DNA of 64,000 bases, taken from positions 1 to 64,000 of the forward strand of contig JAVBOB010000012.1 in NCBI GenBank assembly GCA_031551125.1. The letters are read 5' to 3'. Positions within the stretch are counted from its first letter, which is position 1; every line of letters begins with the position of its first letter. Under the pieces are notes generated by a model. It was not told the DNA's origin. It was given only the letters and a program-made list of their open reading frames with translations, and ran no database searches. The stretch comes from JAIRNF01 sp031551125. Its GTDB lineage: Bacteria; Bacteroidota; Bacteroidia; Bacteroidales; UBA932. Both the position numbers and the translations under genes were made by a program. This document shows, piece by piece, positions 18,135 through 27,527 of this stretch.

Positions 18135-20951
18135 ATGTTACCTAAGAATTACGAGCAGTTCTACCACGAGCTGAAAACCAAAGTTGATAAAAAACGAATA
18201 TACACAGACCCTCTGCGTTTGCTTACCTATGGCACGGACGCAGGCTTCTACCGTCTTATCCCCAAGCTGATTGTAAAGGCGTACAACGAGCAGGAGGTAC
18301 AGTACATTGTTCGCTTAGCGAGTAAGTATGAGCTGCCTATCACCTTCCGTGCAGCGGGTACAAGCCTTTCCGGACAAGCTATTTCCGATTCTATTCTGGT
18401 AATGACAGGTCAAGGTTGGGAAAACTACCATATTGAGGAAGGTGCTGAGCGCATTATTGTACAGCCCGGCATTGTGGGCAAGCGCGTAAACGCTTTGCTG
18501 AAACGCTACGGACGCAAGCTGGGGCCAGACCCCGCATCGGTTGGCTCTGCGCTGATTGGCGGTATTGTTATCAACAATGCCAGCGGTATGAATGGTACAG
18601 GCGAGAACAGCTACCAAACCATAGAGGCTGCCCGCATTATGCTTGCCGATGGTACGGTGCTTGATACAGGAAGCAAGGAAAGTCGCAAAGCCTTTATGCA
18701 AAGCCACCCCCACATTATAGAGGGAATAAAAACGCTAAAGAAGCAAATTGAGGAAGACAAGGAGCTGAAAGAGCGTATTGTAAAAAAGTATCAGATAAAG
18801 AATACCACAGGTATTGGGCTAAACTCGTTTACCGATTACGAAGACCCCTTCGATATTCTTCTTCACCTTATGGTAGGCTCGGAAGGTACATTGGCATTTC
18901 TATCGGAAGTTACACTGAAAACCTTACCCATTAAGCCGTATAAGGCTAGCGCTATGCTCTACTTCGAGAATATAGTAGAGGCAAGTCGCGCCGTGTTGGG
19001 CATACGACATACCAAAGCACACTGCGCCGAGCTGTTAGACCGATTGGCGTTGAAGGCCGTTGAGAATAATGACGGTATTCCGGCTTACATCAAAGATTTT
19101 CCCGACCATACTACCGCCGTACTGGTAGAGGTTGATGCCTTTGATGAAAAAACATTGAAAGAAGAGATTGACGAAGTGAAGCAAGCACTTGCTAGCTTTA
19201 AAACCGTTCGCCCCATTGAGTTTACCGATAAGCCTGAAGAGTATTTGAAGTACTGGGCGGTCCGTTCGGGTATATTCCCATCGGTGGGTGGTATGCGTCA
19301 AATTGGTACGGCATGTTTAATTGAAGATGTTTGCTTTCCGCTAGACGTGCTTCCCGAAGCCACTAACGACTTGCAGCAGCTGCTAATTAGGCATAAGTAC
19401 GATGATGCGGTAATTTACGGACACGCCATAGAAGGAAACTTCCACTTCATTATCAACCAAAATTTTTCTGACCCATCGGAAGTTGCCCGCTTCGAAGCCT
19501 TGATAGACGATGTGGTGAAGCTGGTAGTAGATAAGTACGATGGTTCGCTAAAAGCGGAACACGGTACAGGACGCAACGTTGCTCCTTTCGTTAAGTACGA
19601 GTGGGGCGAGAAGGCTTTTGGCGTTATGCAGGCCGTGAAAAATCTGCTAGACCCCAAGAATTTGCTAAACCGCGATGTAATTTTCAGCAACGACCCTCGC
19701 GGACACATCAAGAACCTGAAAGCGCTTACACCTACCAACGACAAGGTGGATAAGTGTATTGAATGCGGATTTTGTGAGGTTAGCTGCCTTACCGCAGGCT
19801 TTAGCCTATCGGCACGTCAGCGCATTGTTGCACAACGAGAGATCAGTCGCCTTGAGCTGTCGGGCGAGAATCCGGACATGGTGCGTGAGCTGAAAAAAGG
19901 CTTCCGCTACCTGGGCAATCAAACCTGCGCCAAAGACGGGTTGTGCGCTACAACCTGCCCTGTAAAGATAGATACCGGCAAGCTGATTCAGGATATTCGT
20001 GAACAGGAAGCCGGGAAAACGGCTAAAAAGCTGGCGCATAGTACGGCCAATCACTTTGGTGGTATTACCTCTACCGCACGTGTAGGCTTGAAGTTCGTAC
20101 ACGTTATGCGCATGGTAATGGGCAAAACAATCTTCGGATTCATTGCACGTACAGCAAGAGCAATCACTTTCAACAGCATTCCGCTGTGGACACCGTCAAT
20201 GCCCAAAGGTATATCGAAACCTCAGCAACCCCAAATAAATCCTACCAATCCGCTAAAGGTAGTTTACTTCCCCAGCTGTATTAATCAGGTAATGGGGCCT
20301 GCTAAAGGCGACCCCGACCAACATCCGCTGCATGAGGTGATGGTTGGTCTGCTAAAGCGTGCAGGCTACGAGGTGATATTCCCTGAGAACATGGGTAAAC
20401 TATGCTGTGGTACAATTTGGGAAAGTAAAGGATTTCCTGAGCAAGCCGACCAAAAATCGGCGGAGCTGGAGCAGGCGCTAATTGCGGTTTCTGAAAACGG
20501 GAAGTATCCGGTACTATGTGACCAAAGCCCCTGCCTATACCGTATGCGTAACACCATAAAGGGCATGTATATGTATGAACCTGTAGAGTTTATCGACAAG
20601 TTCTTGATGGATAAATTGAAGTTCCGCAAGCTAAACGAAACAGTAGCGGTACACTCAACCTGCACCACCATAAAGATGGGTAACCAAGAACTGATTGCTA
20701 AGATAGCGGCCGCATGCGTAGAAAATGTGGTAGTGCCCGAGGAGGTTGCCTGTTGTGGCTTTGCCGGCGATAGAGGATTTACCTTCCCCGAAGTAAATAC
20801 CTATGCGCTACGCAAGCTGCATCCTGCTATTGAGCAATCGGGTGCAACGGTTGGATATTCTAACAGCCGTACCTGCGAAATAGGACTTACTACGAACAGC
20901 GGCATTCCATACTCATCTATTGTTTACTTGGTGGATAAGAGCACGAAATAG
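18135..20951 (+). CDS. FAD-linked oxidase / Fe-S oxidoreductase fusion (D-lactate or glycolate dehydrogenase type)
   Basis: 938 aa from the ATG at 18135. The frame also opens at 18054, but those 27 residues are not typical of the family, which begins close to NYEQFYHELK. An FAD-binding type 4 domain (PITFRAAGTSLSGQAISDS, ASVGSALIGGIVINNASGM) and its C-terminal cap are followed by two 4Fe-4S clusters (CIECGFCEVSC and CAKDGLCATTCP) and two CCG domains (CCGTIWESKGF, CCGFAGDRGF). This is the one-chain GlcD-GlcF layout. It probably oxidises D-lactate or another D-2-hydroxyacid and passes electrons to menaquinone; the exact substrate is inferred only from family. It follows mqnD closely. Confidence 0.88.
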   Translation: MLPKNYEQFYHELKTKVDKKRIYTDPLRLLTYGTDAGFYRLIPKLIVKAYNEQEVQYIVRLASKYELPITFRAAGTSLSGQAISDSILVMTGQGWENYHIEEGAERIIVQPGIVGKRVNALLKRYGRKLGPDPASVGSALIGGIVINNASGMNGTGENSYQTIEAARIMLADGTVLDTGSKESRKAFMQSHPHIIEGIKTLKKQIEEDKELKERIVKKYQIKNTTGIGLNSFTDYEDPFDILLHLMVGSEGTLAFLSEVTLKTLPIKPYKASAMLYFENIVEASRAVLGIRHTKAHCAELLDRLALKAVENNDGIPAYIKDFPDHTTAVLVEVDAFDEKTLKEEIDEVKQALASFKTVRPIEFTDKPEEYLKYWAVRSGIFPSVGGMRQIGTACLIEDVCFPLDVLPEATNDLQQLLIRHKYDDAVIYGHAIEGNFHFIINQNFSDPSEVARFEALIDDVVKLVVDKYDGSLKAEHGTGRNVAPFVKYEWGEKAFGVMQAVKNLLDPKNLLNRDVIFSNDPRGHIKNLKALTPTNDKVDKCIECGFCEVSCLTAGFSLSARQRIVAQREISRLELSGENPDMVRELKKGFRYLGNQTCAKDGLCATTCPVKIDTGKLIQDIREQEAGKTAKKLAHSTANHFGGITSTARVGLKFVHVMRMVMGKTIFGFIARTARAITFNSIPLWTPSMPKGISKPQQPQINPTNPLKVVYFPSCINQVMGPAKGDPDQHPLHEVMVGLLKRAGYEVIFPENMGKLCCGTIWESKGFPEQADQKSAELEQALIAVSENGKYPVLCDQSPCLYRMRNTIKGMYMYEPVEFIDKFLMDKLKFRKLNETVAVHSTCTTIKMGNQELIAKIAAACVENVVVPEEVACCGFAGDRGFTFPEVNTYALRKLHPAIEQSGATVGYSNSRTCEIGLTTNSGIPYSSIVYLVDKSTK

Positions 20952-20953
20952 TT

Positions 20954-21071
20954 GTATCACGATATGCGTATCACGACACACGATAACCAACTTTATATAT
21001 TAATTTTCGAATATTGCATGTCGCATATCTCAATACCAATATCAATTAGCGCACTACGCATATCGTGATAC
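20954..21071. repeat. 17-bp perfect inverted repeat spanning the gap before hemW
   Basis: GTATCACGATATGCGTA (20954-20970) and TACGCATATCGTGATAC (21055-21071) are exact inverse copies around 84 bp. The second arm ends 6 bp before the hemW ATG. Inside, TCGCATATCTCAATAC (21021-21036) shares 15 bp in inverse orientation with 55711-55725, between aroA and aroC. Confidence 0.75.
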
Positions 21072-21077
21072 GAAACA

Positions 21078-22211
21078 ATGTCCGGCATATACATCCATAT
21101 CCCCTTTTGCAAGCAGCTGTGCTACTACTGCGATTTCTACTTCAGCGTTTCGCTGGAGCGGAAAGACCAGCTGCTGCAAGCATTGCAGAAGGAGCTACGA
21201 ATGCGGGCAGCGGATAGCATGTCGCTTAATCCTATTTCTACCTTATATATTGGCGGAGGTACGCCAAGCGTGTATTCTCCCGAAGAGTTAGGACAGCTGG
21301 TTGCTACTGTAAAAGAATGCTATGCTGCCGATAATTTGGTAGAGTTTACGGTAGAGGCAAACCCTGACGATCTTACAATCAATTATATTGAAGGACTTCT
21401 AAAAATTGGGGTAAACAGGTTAAGCATAGGTATTCAAAGCTTCATAGACCGCGATTTGGCTTGGATGAATCGCCGACACAATGCGGCACAAGCCATAGAA
21501 AGCGTGCGGTTGGCACAACAAGCGGGGTTCTCTAATATCACCATAGATTTAATTTACGGCATACCTGCCATGAGTATTGATGAGTGGCAACATAACGTAG
21601 ATACCGCTATATCACTTGATGTTCCTCATATTTCAGCTTACCATTTAGGGATAGAAAAGAAAACTGTTTTTGGGAAACGCTTAGAAAAAGGGCGGCTACA
21701 ACCTATTCCGGAAGAGCAGAGCGAGGCGCAGTTCCAGCTACTAAAGCAGCTAACTGCCGAAGCCGGATTTGAGCATTACGAAATATCGAACTTTGCTAAG
21801 AATAAAAAGTATGGCATTCATAATACCGCGTACTGGCAACAGAAGCCCTATATCGGTATCGGCCCATCGGCTCACTCTTATAATAGAGAATACAGGAGGT
21901 GGAATGTATATAATAACAAAGCATATATTGAAAGAATAGATGCCGGACTTCCTTTTTTTGAAATAGAAGAACCTAATGAAACCAATCGTTTTAACGAGTA
22001 CCTGCTAACTTCGCTACGCACTATGTGGGGAGCCGATTTAGCGTATATCCGAAAAACATTTAGCGAATCCTACTACACCTATTTACTCAATCGTACTAAA
22101 CGGTTTATTGATTCGAAAATGCTGATTTTAAGTAACGATATACTGCTCATGCCGTCCAACTTATTCCTCACCTCTGATGCTATTATCAGCGATTTGTTTT
22201 TTGAGGAATAA
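21078..22211 (+). CDS. hemW: HemW, radical SAM heme chaperone
   Basis: 377 aa. HemW was long annotated as oxygen-independent coproporphyrinogen oxidase but acts as a heme-binding chaperone. The radical SAM cluster motif is CKQLCYYC (Cys11, Cys15, Cys18) followed by DFYF; HemW lacks the extra Cys found in HemN. The GGGTPS motif (residues 56-61) and the HemN C-terminal domain (YEISNFAKNKKYGIHNTAYWQ) are present. The start is fixed by the conserved GIYIHIPFC. It is convergent with lysS, separated by a terminator. Confidence 0.92.
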   Translation: MSGIYIHIPFCKQLCYYCDFYFSVSLERKDQLLQALQKELRMRAADSMSLNPISTLYIGGGTPSVYSPEELGQLVATVKECYAADNLVEFTVEANPDDLTINYIEGLLKIGVNRLSIGIQSFIDRDLAWMNRRHNAAQAIESVRLAQQAGFSNITIDLIYGIPAMSIDEWQHNVDTAISLDVPHISAYHLGIEKKTVFGKRLEKGRLQPIPEEQSEAQFQLLKQLTAEAGFEHYEISNFAKNKKYGIHNTAYWQQKPYIGIGPSAHSYNREYRRWNVYNNKAYIERIDAGLPFFEIEEPNETNRFNEYLLTSLRTMWGADLAYIRKTFSESYYTYLLNRTKRFIDSKMLILSNDILLMPSNLFLTSDAIISDLFFEE

Positions 22212-22314
22212 TAATCAGAAAGAAATAACACAGAGTTGCACAGAGAAGTTATCGATACCTTTTCAAAGCAACATTGCAAATTCCGCTCAACACAAGCCAT
22301 GACCGGTATATAAA

Positions 22315-22330
22315 TTGTCCGTAGGACATA
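22315..22330. repeat. Fragment of the GCCCTACGGGC-type repeat
   Basis: TTGTCCGTAGGACATA matches, inverted, TATGTCCTACGGACAA at 54604-54619 inside the element at 54549-54714. It lies in the hemW-lysS gap, before the terminator. Confidence 0.5.
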
Positions 22331-22367
22331 AACAATGGGCTCTACCTACACACTTTCCAAAACAAAC

Positions 22368-22396
22368 GTCCCGACAAATTTTCAATCTGTCGGGAC
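22368..22396. terminator. Terminator between convergent hemW and lysS
   Basis: A perfect 9-bp stem, GTCCCGACA (22368-22376) with TGTCGGGAC (22388-22396) and an 11-nt loop, sits between the ends of two convergent genes. It can serve both directions. Confidence 0.8.
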
Positions 22397-22434
22397 ATTA
22401 TATTTAGTGTAGTGCTAAGCTTACAAATATAACT

Positions 22435-24159
22435 CTACGACTCTACCCACTTCTTCACATCTTCGGCGGTAGGATTTTGAAGTCCCAGCTTATGCTTCTT
22501 GTTCATACCGCAAAGATCGTTGAACAGTTTACCCGCCGCAACCTTTTTCATGGCCTCAACTGTAACAAGTCCCATTTTCTGAATTACAGGAACCCATTCG
22601 GCTGGAACGCCTATTGCCTCGTATTGCGCAACATCATCCTTTACAGCCTTTTTCTCCGGTCGCATTTGCGGGAAAAGAAGTACATCCTGAATAGACGGTG
22701 AGTTCGTCATCAACATCGTTAAACGATCAATACCAATACCCATACCCGATGTAGGGGGCATACCGTACTCCAGCGAACGAACAAAATCTTGGTCAATAAA
22801 CATTGCCTCATCGTCACCCTTTTCCGATAGCTTTAGCTGATCTTGGAAACGCTCCAGCTGGTCAATCGGGTCGTTCAACTCCGAGTATGCATTACACAAC
22901 TCCTTGCCATTTACCATAAGTTCAAAACGCTCGGTAAGACCGGCCTGTGAGCGGTGCTTCTTGGTAAGCGGAGATGTTTCTATCGGGTAATCGGTAATAA
23001 ACGTAGGCTGTATCATGTGGTGCTCGCATGTTTCACCGAATATTTCATCGATTAACTTTCCTGCTCCCATTGTCGGGTCAACCTCGATATTCAATTTTTT
23101 ACATACCTCACGTAGCTGCTCTTCGCCCATACCCGTAATATCAATACCCGTATATTCCTTAATTGCATCAATCATGCTAATACGGCGGAACGGGCGCTGG
23201 AAACTAATTACGTTCTCTCCCACTTGAACTTCTGTTTTTCCATGTAGCGCAAGAGCAACTCGCTCTATCATTTCTTCCACGTAGTCCATCATCCAGAAGT
23301 AGTCCTTGTAAGCCACGTATATTTCCAACACCGTAAATTCGGGGTTGTGAGTACGGTCCATTCCCTCATTGCGAAAATCTTTTGCAAACTCGTACACACC
23401 ATCAAACCCGCCAACAATAAGGCGTTTCAGATACAGTTCGTTAGCAATACGAAGGTATAGCGGAACGTTCAACGCATTGTGATGGGTAATGAACGGACGT
23501 GCGGTAGCTCCGCCCGGAATAGGTTGCAGAATGGGCGTTTCAACCTCCAGATAACCATCCTCATTGAACATATTGCGCAGCGTATTTACAATCTTTGTAC
23601 GCTTTATAAACGCATCCTTTACCTGCGGGTTTACAATAAGGTCAACGTAACGCTGACGGTATCGCTGCTCAGGGTCGGTAAACGCATCGAACACCTGTCC
23701 ATCTTTTTCCTTCACAATGGGCAGCACCTTTAATGACTTGCTCAATAGCTTCAGCTCTCTTGCGTGTATTGATAGTTCTCCGGTTTGCGTGATAAATGCA
23801 AAGCCCTTAACGCCGACAATATCGCCAATATCAAGTAACTTTTTAAAGACAGTATTGTATAGCGTTTTATCCTCATCAGGGCAAATATCATCACGCTTTA
23901 CGTACACCTGTATGCGACCTTTCTCGTCTTGCAGTTCAAAAAAAGATGCGTTGCCCATTATACGACGTGTCATTATACGCCCGGCAATACATATATCCTG
24001 AAAGTTTCCTTTTTCGCTGTCAAAGTCGGTTTTTACCTCTTCCGTGTTCGTGTTTACGGGATATAGCTCCGCCGGATAAGGGTCAATACCTAAATCTCGC
24101 AGCGCTTTTAGCGATTCTCTTCGCAAAACTTCCTGTTCGCTAAGTTCAATGGTGCTCAT
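22435..24159 (-). CDS. lysS: Lysyl-tRNA synthetase, class II
   Basis: 574 aa. It charges tRNA-Lys in the cytosol. An N-terminal OB-fold anticodon-binding domain (about 55-150, DICIAGRIMTRRIMGNASFFEL) is followed by the class II catalytic core: motif 2 around KDFRNEGMDRTHNPEFTVLE and motif 3 GMGIGIDRLTMLMTN. The C-terminus carries about 65 extra residues with an HhH-like segment (IQKMGLVTVEAMKKVAAGKL) seen in Bacteroidetes LysS. A glycosyltransferase gene ends 45 bp upstream on the same strand and may be cotranscribed. Confidence 0.97.
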   Translation of the reverse strand: MSTIELSEQEVLRRESLKALRDLGIDPYPAELYPVNTNTEEVKTDFDSEKGNFQDICIAGRIMTRRIMGNASFFELQDEKGRIQVYVKRDDICPDEDKTLYNTVFKKLLDIGDIVGVKGFAFITQTGELSIHARELKLLSKSLKVLPIVKEKDGQVFDAFTDPEQRYRQRYVDLIVNPQVKDAFIKRTKIVNTLRNMFNEDGYLEVETPILQPIPGGATARPFITHHNALNVPLYLRIANELYLKRLIVGGFDGVYEFAKDFRNEGMDRTHNPEFTVLEIYVAYKDYFWMMDYVEEMIERVALALHGKTEVQVGENVISFQRPFRRISMIDAIKEYTGIDITGMGEEQLREVCKKLNIEVDPTMGAGKLIDEIFGETCEHHMIQPTFITDYPIETSPLTKKHRSQAGLTERFELMVNGKELCNAYSELNDPIDQLERFQDQLKLSEKGDDEAMFIDQDFVRSLEYGMPPTSGMGIGIDRLTMLMTNSPSIQDVLLFPQMRPEKKAVKDDVAQYEAIGVPAEWVPVIQKMGLVTVEAMKKVAAGKLFNDLCGMNKKHKLGLQNPTAEDVKKWVES

Positions 24160-24204
24160 CTTTTACCGTTCCTTATATGTTTTATTTACTCTTGCTATTC
24201 TGAA

Positions 24205-25080
24205 TTATCTGATACGATAGTTTTTGTAGTCAAACAATCGCCGTCCCGTGTACTTTTCTATCCAGTACAGTATTCTATCCTTAAATGAGAAGTGTTTCTT
24301 CTTTATGTCAAATTCAAACTCCCAGCTAAACCGTTTCATTCGCTCGGCCATTGTTCTGGGATGCGTTCCCTTAAACAGCGTCAACGAATCTATCTGAGCA
24401 TAGTCAAGCGCGTCGGCCTGTTGTGTTTGTCGGTTTAATTCCGCGCTTTCATTCCCAACGTACATCTGTATGTTATTTTTTATTTTTTCTTTCTGGGTAT
24501 TAACATCCTTTACCCAGCCGTAGTGATACATGTAAGCATCAATAGGTTTTACCCAAAGCTTCTCATCATGCTTACGGAAACCCTGAGCATCACGATATGA
24601 ACGAATTTCCTTATTATTCCGGACTATACGAATCTCATTCTTATAGTATGTGCGTGAGTCACCCACATAGCGATAGCTACCGTAAAAGTGCAGGTATTTA
24701 AATAGTAAGCCTTCAACAGATTTATCGTCTTTATACTTTTTCATTGCAGCCACAATAGCATCATGGTACTGCTCATGCACTACCTCATCAGCCTGAATGT
24801 AAAATGCCCAATCAGAATCAGCAGCAACCGCATCAAAAGCCTTATCGGTTTCTACTGCCAGCACCTTTCCACCTTCGCGTAAGCTATCATCCCAAACGGA
24901 ATGAACAATTTTTATTTTCGGTGAATCAATAGATTGTATTAAGGCCAGCGTATCGTCTGAAGAATCACCAACGGAAACTATCATTTCGTCAACTATTGGA
25001 AGTATCGACGTAATCGACTCAACTACCGGATAGTCATACTTTATTGCGTTCCGAACAAATGTAAATCCGCTAACTTTCAT
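24205..25080 (-). CDS. Family 2-like glycosyltransferase
   Basis: 291 aa from the ATG at 25080; the frame runs to 25137 but MKVSGFTFVRNAIKYDYPVVESI is the usual N-terminus of this group. It has a GT-A fold with the nucleotide-binding start (SILPIVDEMIVSVGDSSDDT) and a metal-binding QADEV segment near residue 105. No membrane helix is seen, so it is probably cytosolic or peripheral. Its acceptor is unknown; cell-envelope glycan synthesis is the general role of the family. A -7 box at 25180-25187 implies a leader of about 95 nt. It is divergent from the phosphotransferase at 25303. Confidence 0.8.
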   Translation of the reverse strand: MKVSGFTFVRNAIKYDYPVVESITSILPIVDEMIVSVGDSSDDTLALIQSIDSPKIKIVHSVWDDSLREGGKVLAVETDKAFDAVAADSDWAFYIQADEVVHEQYHDAIVAAMKKYKDDKSVEGLLFKYLHFYGSYRYVGDSRTYYKNEIRIVRNNKEIRSYRDAQGFRKHDEKLWVKPIDAYMYHYGWVKDVNTQKEKIKNNIQMYVGNESAELNRQTQQADALDYAQIDSLTLFKGTHPRTMAERMKRFSWEFEFDIKKKHFSFKDRILYWIEKYTGRRLFDYKNYRIR

Positions 25081-25179
25081 GCTATACATTATTGATTTCG
25101 CCCACCTGCTGTATCCTTCCCAATGAAAAAGAATCACAACTTAATCCTAATAAATATCAATCGGCTGGAAATTAAGTTG

Positions 25180-25187
25180 CAAAAATA
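25180..25187 (-). promoter_or_regulatory. Putative -7 element for the glycosyltransferase-lysS unit
   Basis: Minus-strand TATTTTTG matches TAnnTTTG. No TTG is correctly spaced upstream. It lies 100 bp before the chosen glycosyltransferase start. Confidence 0.35.
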
Positions 25188-25275
25188 GGTCTTTATTCTC
25201 AATTTGCCTATTCTCAAGTAATCTCAAAATTTCCTTAATCAATAATGTTAAGGGTTTCATTTAGCCTAATTTCTA

Positions 25276-25283
25276 TATCTTTG
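25276..25283 (+). promoter_or_regulatory. Putative -7 element for the phosphotransferase gene
   Basis: TATCTTTG is a perfect TAnnTTTG, 19 bp before the ATG at 25303. The -33 region has GGTTTC rather than TTG. Confidence 0.45.
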
Positions 25284-25302
25284 AATCTTCAATTCGTCAA
25301 GA

Positions 25303-27300
25303 ATGAGGAACCAAACCCGACCAGCCATTTTCACACTTCATCTTTTGCGGTTTGCAGCGGTCTTAATATGTATGTGTGCCGTTGCCGCAATTTATCGAAT
25401 TGTATTCTTACTCAGCTACGGCAACTTCCAAGAACTTTCAGATTACACTAAAGATTTGTTCGTTGCTTTCATACAAGGTACTCGTTTTGACATACTGGTT
25501 AACCTGTATCTAATTTTTCCGCTTGTGCTTTTTGCAGTTCTCGGGCTTATATTCAAAACAAAGCCGTTTTATAAGCTTGCAAGAATCTGGTCTATCATTG
25601 CGCTCATTTTACTTTCGGGCTTACTAATCGGAGATTTTTATTACTATCGCTTTTTCGGAACTCATTACAGCATTATAGTATTTGGGCTGGTTGATGATGA
25701 TACAACGGCCGTACTAAAGTCAATAACAACAGATTATCCGGTAATACGTGTTACGCTGTTTCTCATTGCGCTATCATTTCTATACTGGTTCACAGTCAAA
25801 AAAATATACCAATGGCGGTTTCTTATTAAGCTAAGCACCTACCGTAGAAACCTGATACTTGCTGTTACTATCCTTGCTTTGGGCTTTATTGGCATGAGGG
25901 GGAGATTGGGATTGTTTCCGCTTCGCAGAGAAGATGCCTACCTTTCTAAAAACGAATTTGTAAATACGCTTACCCTCAACGGTATATTTGCACTGAAAGA
26001 TGCGGCAAAAGATTATAGCGAAAACAAAATAGATGTAGATGTAAGCAAGTTTCTTGCTAAAGAAGGGTTCAGCTCGGCTGCACAAATGGTATCGGCCTAC
26101 ACCGGTATTCCGGAAAGTCCGGAAATGCAAAATGACCCTTTATCGTTTCTACGCTGTACAACACCTACCGACAGCCTACTGGCTGCAAATCCGCCTCATA
26201 TCGTTGTGTTCCAAATGGAATCAATGGGAACAAACGTTATGGACATGCAAAGCAGCACCTGCGATATACTTGGGAGTTTGAAAGATGAACTCCCGCATTG
26301 CATTCGCTTCGATAACTTTTTCTCCTCATACGATGGGACTATTTTTTCGTTGGAAAGCATACTGACCGCAACATCGATCGTTCCCATATCGAAAACTATT
26401 TATGCAAGTGTTCCGTTACCTACATCGGCTACATGGCCGTTTAAACACGCGGGATACAAAACCTACTTTGTAACAGGAGCAAAGAAAGCATGGCGCAATC
26501 TTGATGTGTATTTACCTGCCCAAGGGTTTGATGTTTACGAAGGGAGAGAAACCATTGCGCATGACATTCCAACCGCAGTTGAAGAAGAATGGGGGCTCTT
26601 TGACGAGTTTATGTTTGATCAGGCGTGGAATCACCTTTCAGCTGCAAAACAGCCGCTGTTTATTTACGGGATGACGATTACCAACCACACTCCCTTTGAA
26701 CTTCCCAAAAACTACAAGGTACAAAACATCACCATCAGCGAAGAGGTAGAAAAACGCCTGCTTGTTAGTAAGAATTTAGCCTATGATAACCTCACTACTT
26801 TCCAATACGCATGCAACTGTCTTGGTAATTTTATTCGCAAGGTGAGAGAAAGCCCGCTAGCCGACAGGGTAATAGTTGTAGCCACAGGTGACCATCATAA
26901 CAGAGGCTTTTTACAAGCTACCGATGACGATTTTATCGGGAAATACGGTGTGCCCCTTATAATGTACATACCCGACCGGTACATACAAAATAAAACGATT
27001 GATACGGCAAGATGGGGTTCTCACAAAGATATTTTTCCCACCATCTTTAACCTCGCGCTATCCGGCGCTACTTACTACAAAACCGGGGATGATTTATTTA
27101 CCAAAGATTACAACGGTTTTGCACTACACTTTTCTCCAACATTTTTCTCTGCGGAGAATGGTAAAGCGTCTGTCTCTTTGCCGGAAAAATCGAAAGTTGT
27201 ACCTAATGGGAATCCCAACGATTATGAGCTAAGTCGCAAAGCATGGTTATGGAGTATTTGTTCGAAATACCTCATTATGGATGCACTAAACAAAAAATGA
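25303..27300 (+). CDS. Sulfatase-fold membrane phosphotransferase (LTA synthase-like)
   Basis: 665 aa. Five N-terminal membrane helices (about 11-37, 65-85, 94-112, 148-165, 183-200) precede a periplasmic sulfatase/alkaline phosphatase-fold domain from about 295. The metal site includes Glu306 in VVFQMESMG, a candidate catalytic Thr346 in YDGTIFSLES, and TGDHHNRG near 530. The layout is that of lipoteichoic acid synthase and related phosphoglycerol or phosphoethanolamine transferases. In a Gram-negative it probably modifies an envelope glycan or lipid; the substrate is not shown. It stands alone, divergent from a glycosyltransferase gene. Confidence 0.88.
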   Translation: MRNQTRPAIFTLHLLRFAAVLICMCAVAAIYRIVFLLSYGNFQELSDYTKDLFVAFIQGTRFDILVNLYLIFPLVLFAVLGLIFKTKPFYKLARIWSIIALILLSGLLIGDFYYYRFFGTHYSIIVFGLVDDDTTAVLKSITTDYPVIRVTLFLIALSFLYWFTVKKIYQWRFLIKLSTYRRNLILAVTILALGFIGMRGRLGLFPLRREDAYLSKNEFVNTLTLNGIFALKDAAKDYSENKIDVDVSKFLAKEGFSSAAQMVSAYTGIPESPEMQNDPLSFLRCTTPTDSLLAANPPHIVVFQMESMGTNVMDMQSSTCDILGSLKDELPHCIRFDNFFSSYDGTIFSLESILTATSIVPISKTIYASVPLPTSATWPFKHAGYKTYFVTGAKKAWRNLDVYLPAQGFDVYEGRETIAHDIPTAVEEEWGLFDEFMFDQAWNHLSAAKQPLFIYGMTITNHTPFELPKNYKVQNITISEEVEKRLLVSKNLAYDNLTTFQYACNCLGNFIRKVRESPLADRVIVVATGDHHNRGFLQATDDDFIGKYGVPLIMYIPDRYIQNKTIDTARWGSHKDIFPTIFNLALSGATYYKTGDDLFTKDYNGFALHFSPTFFSAENGKASVSLPEKSKVVPNGNPNDYELSRKAWLWSICSKYLIMDALNKK

Positions 27301-27463
27301 ACGTGCTTCCATTCATAATTCCATACTTTAACTTATTTTAAAGCGTAGAACAAACGCTCTTAAACTCATACTAATACCCCAAATAAAATAACTTATCCAT
27401 TTTATTTCGGTGTTAGCATAGGGCAACTTTCCTTTAGACATCGCTTATTCACCAAATTTAGTG

Positions 27464-27471
27464 TAACTTTG
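27464..27471 (+). promoter_or_regulatory. Putative -7 element for recJ
   Basis: TAACTTTG matches TAnnTTTG, 56 bp before the recJ ATG. No clear -33 TTG is present. A 9-bp AT-rich inverted repeat (AAATAAAAT 27381/ATTTTATTT 27399) lies just upstream and may end the preceding transcript. Confidence 0.45.
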
Positions 27472-27527
27472 CGCACTTACCTCAGAACCATTAGCCGTTT
27501 TGATGGTTTTGATACTACGTACACTAT

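Noticed and set aside
22212..22300. Possible small RNA or gene after hemW
   Set aside because: The segment with ACACAGAGTTGCACAGAGAAG looks like intergenic repeat debris. No promoter or conserved fold was found.
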